The notes under the pieces: generated by a model
Database searches by the model: none
Told to the model about the DNA's origin: nothing
The model's input: the letters and a program-made list of their open reading frames with translations, nothing else
In this document: piece after piece, positions 10,784 to 23,496 of the stretch
How positions within the stretch are numbered: position 1 is the stretch's first letter
Layout of the letters: every line of letters begins with the position of its first letter
Translations under genes and position numbers: made by a program
Assembly: GCA_030789695.1 (NCBI GenBank)
Contig: CM061141.1
Coordinates: 173,366,807 to 173,430,806, forward strand
Length of the DNA stretch: 64,000 nucleotides
Origin: Scilla litardierei
Lineage: Eukaryota > Streptophyta > Magnoliopsida > Asparagales > Asparagaceae
Direction: 5' to 3'

Positions 10784-11709
10784 ACCAACTGTTTGTAAAA
10801 ATGCTCAAAGGTAAGTTCTTTTCTTGATTTGATACATTCTGTTTTTTTGTGAATACATTCTGTTTTTGATTCATACATTCTGTTTTTGATTTGATGAAAT
10901 GTAAGTTCTTTTTTTGAAATGCTCAAAGGCATCACATAGACATTTTGTTTGAGGTATGAAATCAGTAAAAGTATATTATACTAAATGCTCAGATGCTTCA
11001 CCACATGCTCATGAAAATTTAGGAATTTTAGGAGTACAGATGGTGAGGAAGCTTGAGAATTTTTAAAATTTTGTGTATTCTCAACGGGGTTCTGTTCAAA
11101 AATGTATACTTTTCAATTTGCAGGTGGTTTTCATGCTGCTGCATTTGGGCCACCCTCCTCTATTCTCTCCCTCTAGACCCTCTTATATATGTATATCTTC
11201 TCCACTGTCCCCCCTTTTCTCCCTGTGGTCTTTTGGCTAATTGTTGTTTAGTTCTTTAATGGTTTTCCTAATGCAGTGCTAGAGCCTAAACAAACTGAAG
11301 ATGGCTGAGATGAAGTCGAACCATAAACAAACTGAAGCCAGAGTGTTGGATTTGCTGTTAAAGAAAAGGTTCTTTCCTTTCTTTTTTCATCTTTGATTTT
11401 TTTCAAGAACTACTCTTTACATGGAATTACTTCATTTTTTTTTTCTTATTCTCATTTTGCAGAAAATTGGTTCCCAATTTGGCGATTTTGTTTTCATCAT
11501 ATGCGAATTGGGATATCAAATTTTTATTGTGAACCAGGTTTGATGAAAACAATTTGGATGGAAACAATACCTGCAGGTCAGATTCTTCCCTAACAAATAT
11601 GCATCATGCGTAGATATAATATTATGTTTACCTGTAGTATTTGGCATGATACTACAGGTCATATTTTGCAAAGAAAGTATGCAAACTTTACATGTCTCTG
11701 TTTTCTCAG

Positions 11710-12329
11710 GGACGCCGTAGAGAGGCTAGATGCATACAACATGATCTCTTTGTATTTCTCCTCATTCTACAGCATGGATCCAACTAAAAATTTACCAAGA
11801 GGTGACATTCATAAAGAATTTGACTTAAGAGCTGAAAAAGAATTTTGGGTAGAGATACGAAGGGGATTGGTATACCTTCTGGCCTGGCATTTTTTTCCTT
11901 TCTGTTTTTTTATACATCGAGGCATTCAATTGGAATGCCTTTACTATTGCTTTCCTCATGTATTTATCTGCAGGTTGATAAGGATCCATGCTTAAGGAAG
12001 CAAGCATTACATATTCTTAAAGTATCATCGAGTAAGTATTATTCTTACGATAACTACAATGGCTGTTTCTCTTCCTGTGACTCAGAATTTATTTCACTAC
12101 CTCAGATAAGCATGCTAATTCATGTAATGGGACCCAATCATATACTAATATCACAAAGAGAGATAAGTTGGCAGAGAAGGAAGCCAAATCCATGGGTGTT
12201 GGACTAGGATGCCATCTGGATGATGGTCATTTGAGTAATCAATAAAGATGGAAGGTCTTTCTACTATTATATGAGATGCTTGAAGAGTATGGCACACATT
12301 TAGTTGAGGCTGCTTGGACTCATCAGGTT
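11710..12329 (+). pseudogene. captured tRNA 2'-O-methyltransferase-like (TARBP1/SpoU type) fragment, copy 1
   Basis: Two in-order exons on the plus strand. Exon A (11710-11869) follows CTCAG and reads DAVERLDAYN, then LRAEKEFWVEIRRGL, and ends at a GT donor. Exon B starts at 11974 after CTGCAG with DKDPCLRKQALHIL and, after a 1-base deletion near 12093, continues to WKVFLLLYEMLEEYGTHLVE and AAWTHQ before GT at 12330. The repeat-helical style and the WxxFxLLYExLEEY motif recall the large plant homologue of TARBP1, whose distant C-terminal SpoU domain is not present here. The family call is tentative. Copy 1 is frameshifted and carries a TAA at the point corresponding to the stop in copy 2. Confidence 0.45.
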
Positions 12330-14129
12330 AATTTATGTGCTTTAAATTGAAATCTTAAGCATTTCTTTGTTACTTTGGTAGAAATTTACTGGATATGAAG
12401 GTGTTCCATGATGTTTGTTCATAAAATTAATATGCAGTTTAAACAAAAAAAACTAACTACTGTTTTTTTGTTGTGTCCTTACAACGTTGGGGGGAAGTTT
12501 TAATGAAGTTTTGTATTTTGTTTTGCTGTGTACTCAAAATGTTGGGTGGGGGAAGTCACATTTTGGGGGACAATTCAAGTTTGGAGGGGGGACTCAAGAT
12601 TTGGGGGGGGGGTTTTATATTTTTGTGTAAACCAATAATCCATTTGATTAAAAGTTTGACATAGCTGAGATTTGTTTGTGTACTTTTTTGTGTAATCAAT
12701 TTTTGTTCAACAAAAAATTCATTTTGCATACTAACATTCCAAGTTGTATTGAGACATTCTTGATGAAATTCTAGCTTTATCTCCATATTCTAGCCTATAT
12801 AAGCAATCACTATACAAAATGAAGATTGGTTGCTAATATCCAGGAAGAAAAAAATTTCACTCTCCCTAGATACAAAATGGAGCTTGGATACCAATATCCA
12901 GCATCCAGGAGCAAAATAAATTTTTTGTTCTCTCCTGGAGCTTGACTACAATATTTTTTTGATGGTTTACAATATCCAGGAAGATAACTATGTGTAGGGT
13001 TGTGTGTGTGCATGTTTAAGAAGTGGATGGTTTACAATATCCATGAAGATAATATGTGAAACCCAATGGAAATAAAATATGTGGATTGTGAAAACAATTT
13101 CCTGGAAATATTGATAACCATGGTTTAAAATATCCTATGTGGATACTGTTTACAGGAATATGTATGGTTTACAACAAACATATGAACCTGCAAACATATG
13201 AAAATTTGTTGTCATTGTGAACATAATAATTGATTACTCCACCCACATTAACTTACAATGTGTTAACTGCATACATTTTAACTCATATAAATGCATGTGG
13301 TTGCTAATTATTCTCTAAGTAAAGACCTTGAAATGGTATAATCATGTTGATGTTTACTGATAACTGATAAACAAGTGTGTGTGTGTATGGTGTTGGTTTG
13401 CATTTCATTTTTAAAGAAGTGTGCGTGCATGATGACACTATGGATGTTATCAAATATATTTTGGTTATGTAGTATAACATATATAACATGATTCCTGATT
13501 TACGAGCAGCGTTGTTAACATATTCCTATATGTCATATTAGCATAACATAACAGTTGGTCACTTGGTTGTTTTGGTTCATCACTCAGTTCATTTCACTGT
13601 TGTTAGAATGGAAATTAGGTGGTGATTCCAGCACAACATTTCAAAACCAGAATTATTCTTTTGTGGGCTTGCGCTTCTTTTTCATGCTATGCCGATCTAT
13701 TCGTTCTGTTTTAAATGTATACCTATTTGGTAAAGTTCTATAGTATAGAGTGATGTTAGTTTTTCCTTCAATTATGTAGGCACCAAGATTGATTCCATTC
13801 AATATAGCGTAGAGAATGCCGTTGAACATGATTTCCTTCGAACTGCGGGGGATCCAACTACTTTTGGGATACACAATCAAAGAATCAGTAGTACTAATCT
13901 GAAGCATGGTCAGTGTAAATTGGCTATTCAAACATAGTCGGATGTATTGTCCTTATATATGCTTTCTAATCTGTGGTATCAGTGCTGGGTGTAAGAACTG
14001 TGTGATATAGGAACCTTTCATCAAAGCATGTAATTTGCTCACGGATTTAATCTTGAGTGGCTCACGGCTCAAGCACAAAGAAGGAGAAAGATGTTCATCA
14101 CATTCTTCTAAAAAATTTATACATGCATC

Positions 14130-14387
14130 CTAAATTGAATCCAGAGTGTACCTGCATCCTGAAGGTAGGCCACTAATGTAAGCGGTTTTCTCACAGAAAT
14201 CTTTGACGTTCAATGTCGAAGAATCCACCAATGTATGTTCCAAGCAAAGCTTATGTTTAGTATCATACTTACCACACATCTCCGACTCATCCAGTGTAGG
14301 ATTTGCACAAACATTAACCTCCATATTGCAGCACATTATCCCACTATTGCTCCTAGATTCTTTATTTGTTTGCTGATTATACAACAT
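14130..14387 (-). pseudogene. unidentified cysteine-rich exon-like frame, copy 1
   Basis: The minus strand is open for 85 codons with protein-like composition: CCNMEVNVCANPTLDESE, MCGKYDTKHKLCLEHTL, then LNVKDFCEKTAYISG. The frame is kept in both Helitron units, although a stop shortens copy 2. I do not recognise the family; the spaced cysteines may be a coincidence. It probably belongs to another captured gene fragment oriented opposite to the Helitron. Confidence 0.3.
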
Positions 14388-15026
14388 ATATCAAATTATC
14401 TATAATATTATTCCCATTTTCCTTTTTTTACCATGAAAATTTTTTCTAACAGCAAAGTGCTCTAAGTCTATTCTTTGATGCTATGGTTTGTTAAATGATT
14501 TCACATATTACTGACAATGGTGCAAAAAATTGGTGGGGAGAACAATTTTTGCAAAGTGTTTCAGTTCCAGTTTTTAGGGTTATTTTACCATTAAGAACAA
14601 AAGACATAGCTCGCACAAAAATGAAACCTTCTACGATTAAAGTATTAACCATTATTAAAGCAATATGGATCACAAAAATTTCTTAAAAAGCCAGCTTTTC
14701 AAGCACAATTACTCAGAAAAAAGGAAGTGAGAAAAAATCAGTGATTTTATTGTCTGGAACATGTCGAGTTCCTTGATCTCTAGCGAGTAAGTAAAAGATA
14801 TTTCTTTTTATCACTTTATTTGTGTTTAGCCACTATTCTTAGTCATTTTTGCATATGCATTTAAACTATAGATCTTTTGGATAAGGATTGATGTATTTTA
14901 GTAGAAAATAGGTTTTTAATTGGAAAATTCATAAACAAGTTGCACTGAATTTAGCAGTAATGTTAGTGACTGTCTCTTTTTTGGATTTTGAAATAAAGTT
15001 TTAAAGTTTGAAGCTTTTTCGGCAAT

Positions 15027-15691
15027 AATTAATGGAATTCCTGCAAGAGGAAATCAGTTACAGTATGTTGGGGCTGAGCATGAATCTGGAGAACCTACCG
15101 ACGAGGGCGAAGGTCACTGGATGGCTTGCATATGGGTTCCGCTCCTTTATATTTGGATCTACAAAATTTTTGATGGTACGTCACTGGATGGAGGACCTCA
15201 ACTTTTTTCTTCCAAATTTCATTTTGTTTTTCTTTATCATCAATGTTAACCATATAAAACCCATCCACTTGCAATCTACTTAACAGTTCTTTTGAGAAAT
15301 AAGGCATATGCTGATGACCCATTAAAAATTAATCTTTTTAAATTTTCTCATTGAATTGGACGATAAGACTATTATTAACCCACTTCAAACCATGCATGCC
15401 AATAATGCACATGTTAGATTTTTGCTGTTTTTTCCTATATGAAGTAGATGAAGATACTACTTATTTTGCTAAATGCAAATTATTGTCAGTTTTATAATTT
15501 TGATTTTGGCATGTAGATAATTGGGAATGTTCCTCTTTGAGGTTCAGGAGTCTCTTCATCGTTATGTATTTTTTGATGGACAACCTGGAGCTTTAGATCT
15601 GAGGCTTAGGGCACACATGAAAAGATCGGGATCTATCAGTTATGCTATGCCAAGATGTCCTACAAAATTACCGGATTGTCCAGCAGTTCTC
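15027..15691 (+). pseudogene. two unidentified captured exons, copy 1
   Basis: Exon-like stretch 1 (about 15027-15170) reads INGIPARGNQLQYVGAEH, then GEPTDEGEGHWMA. Stretch 2 (about 15517-15691) follows CATGTAG, reads GMFLFEVQESLHRYVFFDG, then LRAHMKRSG and ends at CCC|GTAAGT, a good donor. Both are kept in unit 2 (about 21128-21272 and 21622-21795). They lie downstream of, and on the same strand as, the methyltransferase-like exons, so they may be later exons of that gene or of another. I do not recognise either. Confidence 0.35.
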
Positions 15692-16504
15692 CCGTAAGTT
15701 TCCGTCAACTCTCCAAACACTTGGATGCTTTGATTTGTTTAGTTTTGGGGTTTAAAGCTATGATTTGATTTGTTCAATCCACCGACTGCTGTAAGTTTCT
15801 ACCGACTCTTCAATCTGCCAATTCCTGTATTTATGCTTTGATGATCTGTTCAAGTGATTTATTTGTTAATGAGAGAATGTAATTGATTAGCAGGAATCTA
15901 TTATACGAATGCTATTATATTAGCAGAAATAATTAAACTGGGGAGATGATATGTTTTGTTTTCATCAAATTTAGCTGGTTGATTATATGGTTTAGGGTAG
16001 CGATATGAATTAGCTTATGTATATGCTATATTTTATTTATTGCAACATCTATTCTATAAAAGAGAGGACTTTTTGAATCTTATCCTACTTGGACAAAGGT
16101 TTGTCCTGCGTGGCAACCAAATGTTGACTAGGACAACCAAACCAATTGCTGACTAGGACAAGTGTAGGTATTTTGGGGGGAAATTTAGTTAGGAAAACAC
16201 AAAATTTGAAAACTCAAACGAAAAATCAAATTTGGGGGGGAACAAAATGGGGGGAAACAAATGATTGAAACAAAGTCATGTTCTCTCTCTATCTCTCTCC
16301 CCTCACTCCCTCCGCCAAAAATGCAGCACAACCTCCTGCATTCAAAAATGTCGTGATGTTGGCTTTGAGAGAAAAGAGGGGATGTTGGCTCCCCAATGCC
16401 ATGTCGTCCTACTGATGAATTCACCTGTTGCTTCTGCTCAATCAAGTGTAGCTTTGAAGTAGGGGAGTTGGTTGATGGGGAATGCATTCACATGTTGCTG
16501 CCGC

Positions 16505-16883
16505 TGCTGTCGAAAGCGCTGGACTGCTCCCTCTGCTACCAGTGATTCTTGACTGCATGTTCTCCATGGGCCCTGTGAGCAGCCACCAACCTCTCTTCTT
16601 CCTCCTCACTGAAGGCTTTCCTGTTGATCATTGGGTCAAGTTGGTTGGCCCATCTCAGCCTGTCGCTCTCCCCTGTCCAAAAAAACAACACCCACCACCC
16701 AAGTAAGGACAGAGATCAATAAAAAGTCCAGCCCTTTCATTTTTCTGTAGGATACCAAGGGGAGAAGAGAGAGATGATGTACAAGCCAGATCTTCCTCCA
16801 TGCGTCTCAGCAATCAGATTCCAGTTCTGGGGGCCATGCTGAGAAACAAGCTCTCTGAGCTTAGCATCCTCAAAGGAATGCAC
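16505..16883 (-). pseudogene. captured R2R3-MYB fragment, copy 2
   Basis: The tandem-unit counterpart of the fragment at 10410-10783, with the same two pieces and the same deletion inside R3. Small differences include RINR changed to MINR and H-to-P in the R2 QHGHQNW region (here QHGPQNW, the usual residue). The intron between the parts keeps an ACAG acceptor. Because both units share the R3 deletion, the deletion predates the duplication. Confidence 0.75.
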
Positions 16884-17805
16884 ACCAACTGTTTGTAAAA
16901 ATGCTCAAAGGTAAGTTCTTTTCTTGATTTGATACATTCTGTTTTTTTGTGAATACATTCTGTTTTTGATTCATACATTCTGTTTTTGATTTGATGAAAT
17001 GTAAGTTCTTTTTTTGAAATGCTCAAAGGCATCACATAGACATTTTGTTTGAGGTATGAAATCAGTAGAAGTATATTATACTAAATGCTAAGATGCTTCA
17101 CCACATGCTCATGAAAATTTAGGAATTTTAGGAGTACAGAAGCTTGAGAATTTTTAAAATTTTGTTTAGTCTCAATGGGGTTCTGTTCAAAAATGTAATA
17201 CTTTTCAATTTGTAGGTGGTTTTGATGCTGCTGCATTTGGGCCGCCCTCCTCTATTCTCTCCCTCTAGACCCTCTTATATATGTATATCTTCTCCACTGT
17301 CCCCCTTTCTCCCTGTGGTCTTTTGGCTAATTGTTGTTTAGTTCTTTAATAGTTTTCCTAATGAAGTGCTAGAGCCTAAACAAACTGAAGATGGTAGAGA
17401 TGAAGTCAAACCATAAACAAACTGAAGCCGGAGTGTTGGATTTGCCGTTAAAGAAAAGGTTCTTTCCTTTCTTTTTTCATCTTTGATTTTTTTTCAAGAA
17501 CTACTCTTTACATGGAATTACTTCATTTTTTTTCTTATTCTCATTTTGCGGAAAATTGGTTCCCAATTTGGCGATTTTGTTTTCATCATATGCGAATTGG
17601 GATATCAAATTTTTATTGTGAACCAGGTTTGATGAAAACAATTTGGATGGAAACAATACCTGCAGGTCATATTCTTCCCTAACAAATATGCATTATGATT
17701 AGATATAATATTATGTTTACTTGTAGTATTTGGCATGATACTACATGTCATATTTTGCAAAGAAAGTATGTAAACTTTACATGTCTCTGTTTTCTCATGG
17801 ACACC

Positions 17806-18420
17806 GTAGAGAGGCTAGATGCATACAACATGATCTCTTTGTATTTCTCCTCATTCTACAGCATGGATCCAAATAAAAATTTACCAAGAGGTGACATTCA
17901 TAAAGAATTTGACTTAAGAGCTAATAAAGAATTTTGGGCAGAGACACGAAGGAGATTGGTTTACCTTCTGGCCTGGCATTTCTTTTTTTCATTTCTATTT
18001 TTTTATACATCGAGGCTTTCAATTTGAATGCCTTTACTACTGCTTTCCTCATGTATTTATCCGCAGGTTGATAAGGATCCATGCTTGAGGAAGCAAGCAT
18101 TACATATTCTTAAAGTATCATCGAGTAAGTATTATTCTTACGATAACTACAATGGCTGTTTCTCTTCCTGTGACTCAGAATTTATGTCATCTACCTCAGA
18201 TAAGCATGCTAATTCATGTAATGGGACCCAATCACATACTAATATCACAAAGAGAGATAAGTTGGCAGAGAAGGAAGCCAAATCCATGGGTGTTGGACTA
18301 GGATGCCATCTGGATGATGGTCATTTGAGTAGTCAATAAAGATGGAAGGTCTTTCTACTATTATATGAGATGCTTGAAGAGTATGGCACACATTTAGTTG
18401 AGGCTGCTTGGACTCATCAG
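17806..18420 (+). pseudogene. captured TARBP1/SpoU-type methyltransferase-like fragment, copy 2
   Basis: Same two exons as at 11710-12329, but without the frameshift: exon B (18067-18420) is open through CFSSCDSEFMSSTSDK, KRDKLAEKEAKSMGVG and LGCHLDDGHLSSQ. It then meets a single TAA (18337-18339) and continues RWKVFLLLYEMLEEYG to AAWTHQ. An unspliced mRNA with retained introns was not the source, since the introns are genomic. As for copy 1, the family is a tentative reading of short motifs. Confidence 0.45.
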
Positions 18421-20262
18421 GTTAATTTATGTGCTTTAAATTGAAATCTTAAGCATTTCTTTGTTACTTTGGTAGAAATTTACTGGATATGAAGGTGTTC
18501 CATGATGTTTGTTCATAAAATTAATATGCAGTTTAAACAAAAAAACTAACTACTGTTTTTTTGTAGTTTCCTTACAACGTTGGGGGGAAGTTTAAATCAA
18601 GTTTTTTTTGCTGTGTACTCAAAATGTTGGGTGGGGGAAGTCACATTTTGGGGGAAAATTCAAGTTTGGAGGGGGGACTCAAGTTTTTTTCGGGGGGGGG
18701 GGGGGGATTTTTATATTTCTGTGTAAACCAATAATCCATTTGATTAAAAGTTTGACCGAGCTGAGATTTGTTTCTGTACTTTTTGTGTAAACAATTTTTG
18801 TTCAACAAAAAATTCATTTTGCATACTAACATTCCAAGCTGTATTGAGACATTCTTGATGAAATTCTAGCTTTATCTCCATATTCTCGCCTATATAAGCA
18901 ATCACTACATAAAATGAAGATTAGTTCCTAATATACAAGAAGAAAAAAATTTCACTCTACCTAGATACAAAATGGAGCTCAAATACCAATATCCATCATC
19001 CAGGAGCATAATAAATTTTTTGTTCTCTCCTCGAGCTTGACTACAATATGTTTTTTGATGGTTTACTATATCCAGGAAGATAACTATGTGTAGGGTTGTA
19101 TGTGTGCATGTTTAAGAAGTGGATGGTTTACAATATCCATGAAGATAATATGTGAAACCCAATGGAAATAAAATATGTGGATTGTGAAAACAATTTCCTG
19201 GAAATATTGATAACCATGGTTTAAAATATCCTATGTGGATACTGTTTACAGGAATATGTATGGTTTACAACAAACATATGAACCTGCAAACATATGAAAA
19301 TTTGTTGTCATTGTGAACATAATAATTGATTACTCCACCCACATTAACTTACAATGTGTTAACTGCATACATTTTAACTCATATAAATGCATGTGGTTGC
19401 TAATTATTCTCTAAGTAAAGACCTTGAAATGGTATAATCATGTTGATGTTTACTGATAACTGATAAACAAGTGTGTGTGTGTATGGTGTTGGTTTGCATT
19501 TCATTTTTAAAGAAGTGTGCGTGCATGATGACACTATGGATGTTATCAAATATATTTTGGTTATTATGTAGTATAACATATATAACATGATTCCTGATTT
19601 ACTAGCAACGTTGTTAACATATTCTTATATGTCATATTAGCATAATATAACAGTTGGTCACTTGGTTGTTTTGGTTCATCACCCAGTTCATTTTGCTGTT
19701 GTTAGAAAGGAAATTAGGTGGTGATTCCAGCGCAACATTTCAAAACCAGAATTATTCTTTTTTGGGCTTGGGCTTCTTTTTCATGCTATGCTGATCTATT
19801 CGTTCTGTTTTTTAAATGTATACCTATTTGGCAAAGTTCTATAGTATAGTGTGATGTTAGTTTTGCCCTTCAATTATGTATGCAGCAAGCTTAATTCCAA
19901 TCAATATAACGTAGAGAATGTCGTTGAACATGATTTCCTTCGAACTGAGGGGGATCCAGCTACTTTGGGATACACAATCAAAGAATCAGTAGTACTAATC
20001 TGAAGCATGGTCAGTATAAATTGGCTATTCAAACATAGTCGGATGTATTGTCCTTATATATGTTTTCTAATCTGTGGTATCAAGTGATGGGTGTAAGAAG
20101 TGTGTGATATAGGAACCTTTTATCAACGCATGTAATTTGCTCACGGATTTAATCTTGAGTGGCTCACGGCTCGAGCACAAAGGAGGAGAAAGCTGTTCAT
20201 TACATTCTTCTCAAAAAATTTATACATGCATCCTATATTGAATCCAGAGTGTACCTGCATCC

Positions 20263-20490
20263 TTAAGATAGGCCACTAATGTAAGCGGTTTTCTCACAGA
20301 AATCTTTGACGTTCAATGTCGAAGAATCCACCAATGTATGTTCCAAGCAAAGCTTATGTTTAGTATCATACTTACCACACATCTCCGACTCATCCAGTGT
20401 AGGATTTGCACAAACATTAACCTCCATATTACAGCACAGTATCCCACTATTGCTCCTAGATTCTTTATTTGTTTGCTGATTATACAACAT
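20263..20490 (-). pseudogene. unidentified cysteine-rich exon-like frame, copy 2
   Basis: The counterpart of 14130-14387 in the second unit, 75 codons, with nearly the same residues (CCNMEVNVCANP, MCGKYDTKHKLC, DFCEKTAYISG). One base change near 20262 replaces a Pro codon with a different ending. Confidence 0.3.
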
Positions 20491-21127
20491 ATATCAAATT
20501 ATCTATCAAATTATTCCCATTTTGCTTTTTTTTACCATGAAATTTTTTTCCAACAGCAAAATGCTCTAAGTCTATTCTTTGATGCTATGGTTTGTTAAAT
20601 GATTTCACATATTACTGACAATGGTGCAAAAAAATGGTGGGGAGAACAGTTTTTGCAAAGTGTTTCAGTTCCAGTTTTTAGGGTTATTTTACCATTAAGA
20701 TCAAAAGACATTGCTCGCACAAAAATAAACCTTCTATGATTAAAGTATTAACCATTATTAAAGCAATATGGATCATAAAAATTTCTCAAAAAGCCAGCTT
20801 TTCAAGCACAATTACTCAGAAAAAAGGAAGTGAGAAAAAACCAGTGATTTTATTATCTGGAGCGTGTCGAGTTCCTTGATCTCCAGCGAGTAAGTAAAAG
20901 ATATTTCTTTTTATCACTTTATTTGTGTTTAGCCACTATTCTTAGTCATTTTTGCATATGCATTTAAACTATAGATCTTTTGGATAAGGATTGATGTATT
21001 TTAGTAGAAAATAGGTTTTTAATTGGAAAATTAATAAACAAGTTGCACTGAATTTAGCAGTAATGTTAGTGACTGTCTCTTTTTTGGATTTTGACATGAA
21101 GTTTTAAACTTTGAAGCTTTTTCGGCA

Positions 21128-21795
21128 ATGATTAATGGAATTCCTGCAATAGGAAATCAGTTACAGTATGTTGGGGCTAAGCATGGAGCTGGAGAACCTA
21201 CCGACGAGGGCGAAGGTCATTGGATGGCTTGCATATGGGTTCCGCTCCTTTATATTTGGATCTACAAAATTTTTGATGGTACGTCACTGGATAGAGGACC
21301 TCAACTTTTTTCTTCCACATTTCATTTCGTTTTTCTTTATCATCAATGCTAACCATATAAAAACCATCCACTTGCAATCTACTTAACAGTTCCCATGAGA
21401 AATAAGGCATATGCTGATGACCCATTAAAAATTAATCTTTTTAAATTTGCTCATTGAATTGGATGATAAGACTATTATTAACCCACTTCAAACCATGCAT
21501 GCCAATAATGCACATGTTAGATTTTTGTTGTTTTTTCCTATATGAAGTAGATGAAGATACTACTTATTTTGCTAAATGCAAATTATTGTCAGTTTTATAA
21601 TTTTGATTTTGGCATGTAGATAATTGGGAATGTTCCTCTTTGAGGTTCAGGAGTCTCTTCATCGTTATGTATTTTTTGATGGACAACCTGGAGCTTTAGA
21701 TCTGAGGCTTAGGGCACACATGAAAAGATCGGGATCTATCAGTTATGCTATTCCAAGATGTCCTACCAAATTACCGGATTGTCCATCAGTTCTCT
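21128..21795 (+). pseudogene. two unidentified captured exons, copy 2
   Basis: The second-unit counterpart of 15027-15691: INGIPAIGNQLQYVGAKH and GEPTDEGEGHWMA, then a spacer, then EVQESLHRYVFFDG to MKRSGSISYAIPRCPTKL and a TC|GTAAGT donor. Only a few residues differ from copy 1. Confidence 0.35.
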
Positions 21796-22150
21796 CGTAA
21801 GTTTTCGTCAACTCTCCAATCATTTGGATGCTTTGATTTGTTTACTTTTGGGGTTTAAAGATATGATTAGATTTGTTCAATCCACTGACTGCCGTAAGTT
21901 TCTACCGACTCTTCAATCTGCCAATTCCTGTATTTATGATTTGATGATCTGTTCAAGTGATTTATTTGTTAATGAGAGAATGTAATTGATTAGCAGGAAT
22001 CTATTATACGAATGCTATTATATTAGCAGAAATAATTAAACAGGGGAGATGATATGTTTTGTTTTCATCAAATTTAGCTGGTTGATTATATGGTTTAGGG
22101 TAGTGATATGAATTAGCTAATGTATATGCTATATTTTGTTCATTGCAACA

Positions 22151-23490
22151 TAAAATTATAAAATATGATGTGATTTTTATTAGAAGATACTGAAAACACT
22201 CTCTTAAATATCACATCAACTAAAACACTCTTGAAATTTTTTAATACAATTCAATTGTGGTGTGCTTGGGATGGTCGTATTCAGAATGATAGCATTTTGC
22301 ATCTATGATGCAAAATGATAACTTTTTAATATTTGGTTATATCATTAAGCATATTTTTTCTAGCTAGAAAAGAATTTGAGCAAGTTTGTGGATGGTCTCA
22401 TATACTTTTGGAGTTGGGAGGAGTTATGTTACATGCTTCTGTTTGGATTCATAACATAAGAGTGGAATATAGTAATTAACATGTTACACAATGTGTAGGG
22501 TCCGAGTGAAACATCCAAGCATGAAGGAGGATAGCATTGTTTTTTTAAAAGAAAATGAGAAATGAACTTATCCTTTGAGCTTTTTAATGAAGTAACATGG
22601 CATTGTGACTGAAATCAAACTAACAAATCGAACTAACATGGGTTTGTGAATGGAACTCAGCTGTAAGCAAGAAATACGTTTAATATTTTCATATGCACAA
22701 TATATAGTACTTTCAATTGCAAGGCAAGTCATAAGTGTGGCTAAAAGGCATATCCTTCCCCAGTGAAGGAACTGGAGCTACTGCGGAGCTGGTATTAGAA
22801 ATGCATATATCCATGGCGATGATGATTTTCCATTCGTAACATGTCCTACGTGATGCAAGGCAACTAGGGGGTAAGCTAATGTTGGCTTGCAACCGTTGCA
22901 GCCATATTGGAGCTGAGGCAAGGGAATGTTTGAACCATTGCACCGTACACACACTATATTGGCGGTGGTTCTGAATGGTTGGAGAATTTTTGTCAGAAGA
23001 GGTATGTGATTGGCTTCTGAGTTGTATCTTTGTGGACATGGTAATTGGTATCAATCTGAAGCGTACACTCTAGAGGTATGAATTTTTTTAAGTGTCACTC
23101 TGGAAACAAATTGCATTTTTTCTTGCTTCTTACTCTTTGAATTTTTTATTCCGACAACATTTTGCATTACTTCTTACGTCTTAATTCTTACTCTAGAAAC
23201 AGTTTGAATTTTTTATGTCACTTTGGAAGTATACACTTTGATTGGTATCCATTACTTCTTACTCCTAAATCTATGACAAAGTTTTAATTACTTCAATGGT
23301 CCCAATTCATCTCAGTTTTGATCTACCCTCAATTTATTTGCTTTGTTTACTGTGACTATCAATCATGCTTGGCTTCTCAGTTGTATCTTTGTCGATATGC
23401 TGTCAACATGAATGTTCATGGAAACAGTTTGTTTATTAGTATCAATCTAAAGCGGACACTCTAGAGGTATGAATTTTTGTTATGTGTCAC
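22151..23490. other. Helitron interior, no recognised gene
   Basis: Present only in the complete unit. AT-rich, with repeated phrases such as CACTCTAGAGGTATGAATTT (near 23067 and again near 23457), which suggests an internal duplication. A minus-strand open frame of about 113 codons at 22713-23054 has no family signature. Confidence 0.5.
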
Positions 23491-23496
23491 TTAACC

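Larger units (their letters stand above)
9949..16047 (+). repeat. Helitron tandem unit 1 (6099 bp, lacks the 3' part)
   Basis: Starts with the Helitron terminus TCTATTCTATAAAAAAGAG and stops at ...ATTGCAACA, where unit 2 starts. At the matching point in unit 2 (22150) the sequence runs on into TAAAATTAT, so unit 1 is cut exactly between A and T. Within the unit lie a MYB fragment, a methyltransferase-like fragment and unidentified exons. Confidence 0.9.
16048..22150 (+). repeat. Helitron tandem unit 2 (6103 bp), continuous with the 3' half of the element
   Basis: Aligns from end to end with 9949-16047, with scattered substitutions and small indels. A stretch of about 460 bases (19100-19563 against 13003-13466) shows no difference by eye. 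It continues without a break into 22151-26725. Confidence 0.9.

Noticed and set aside
22713..23054. 113-codon minus-strand frame in the Helitron
   Set aside because: No recognisable motif, no counterpart to compare with, and composition not convincing.
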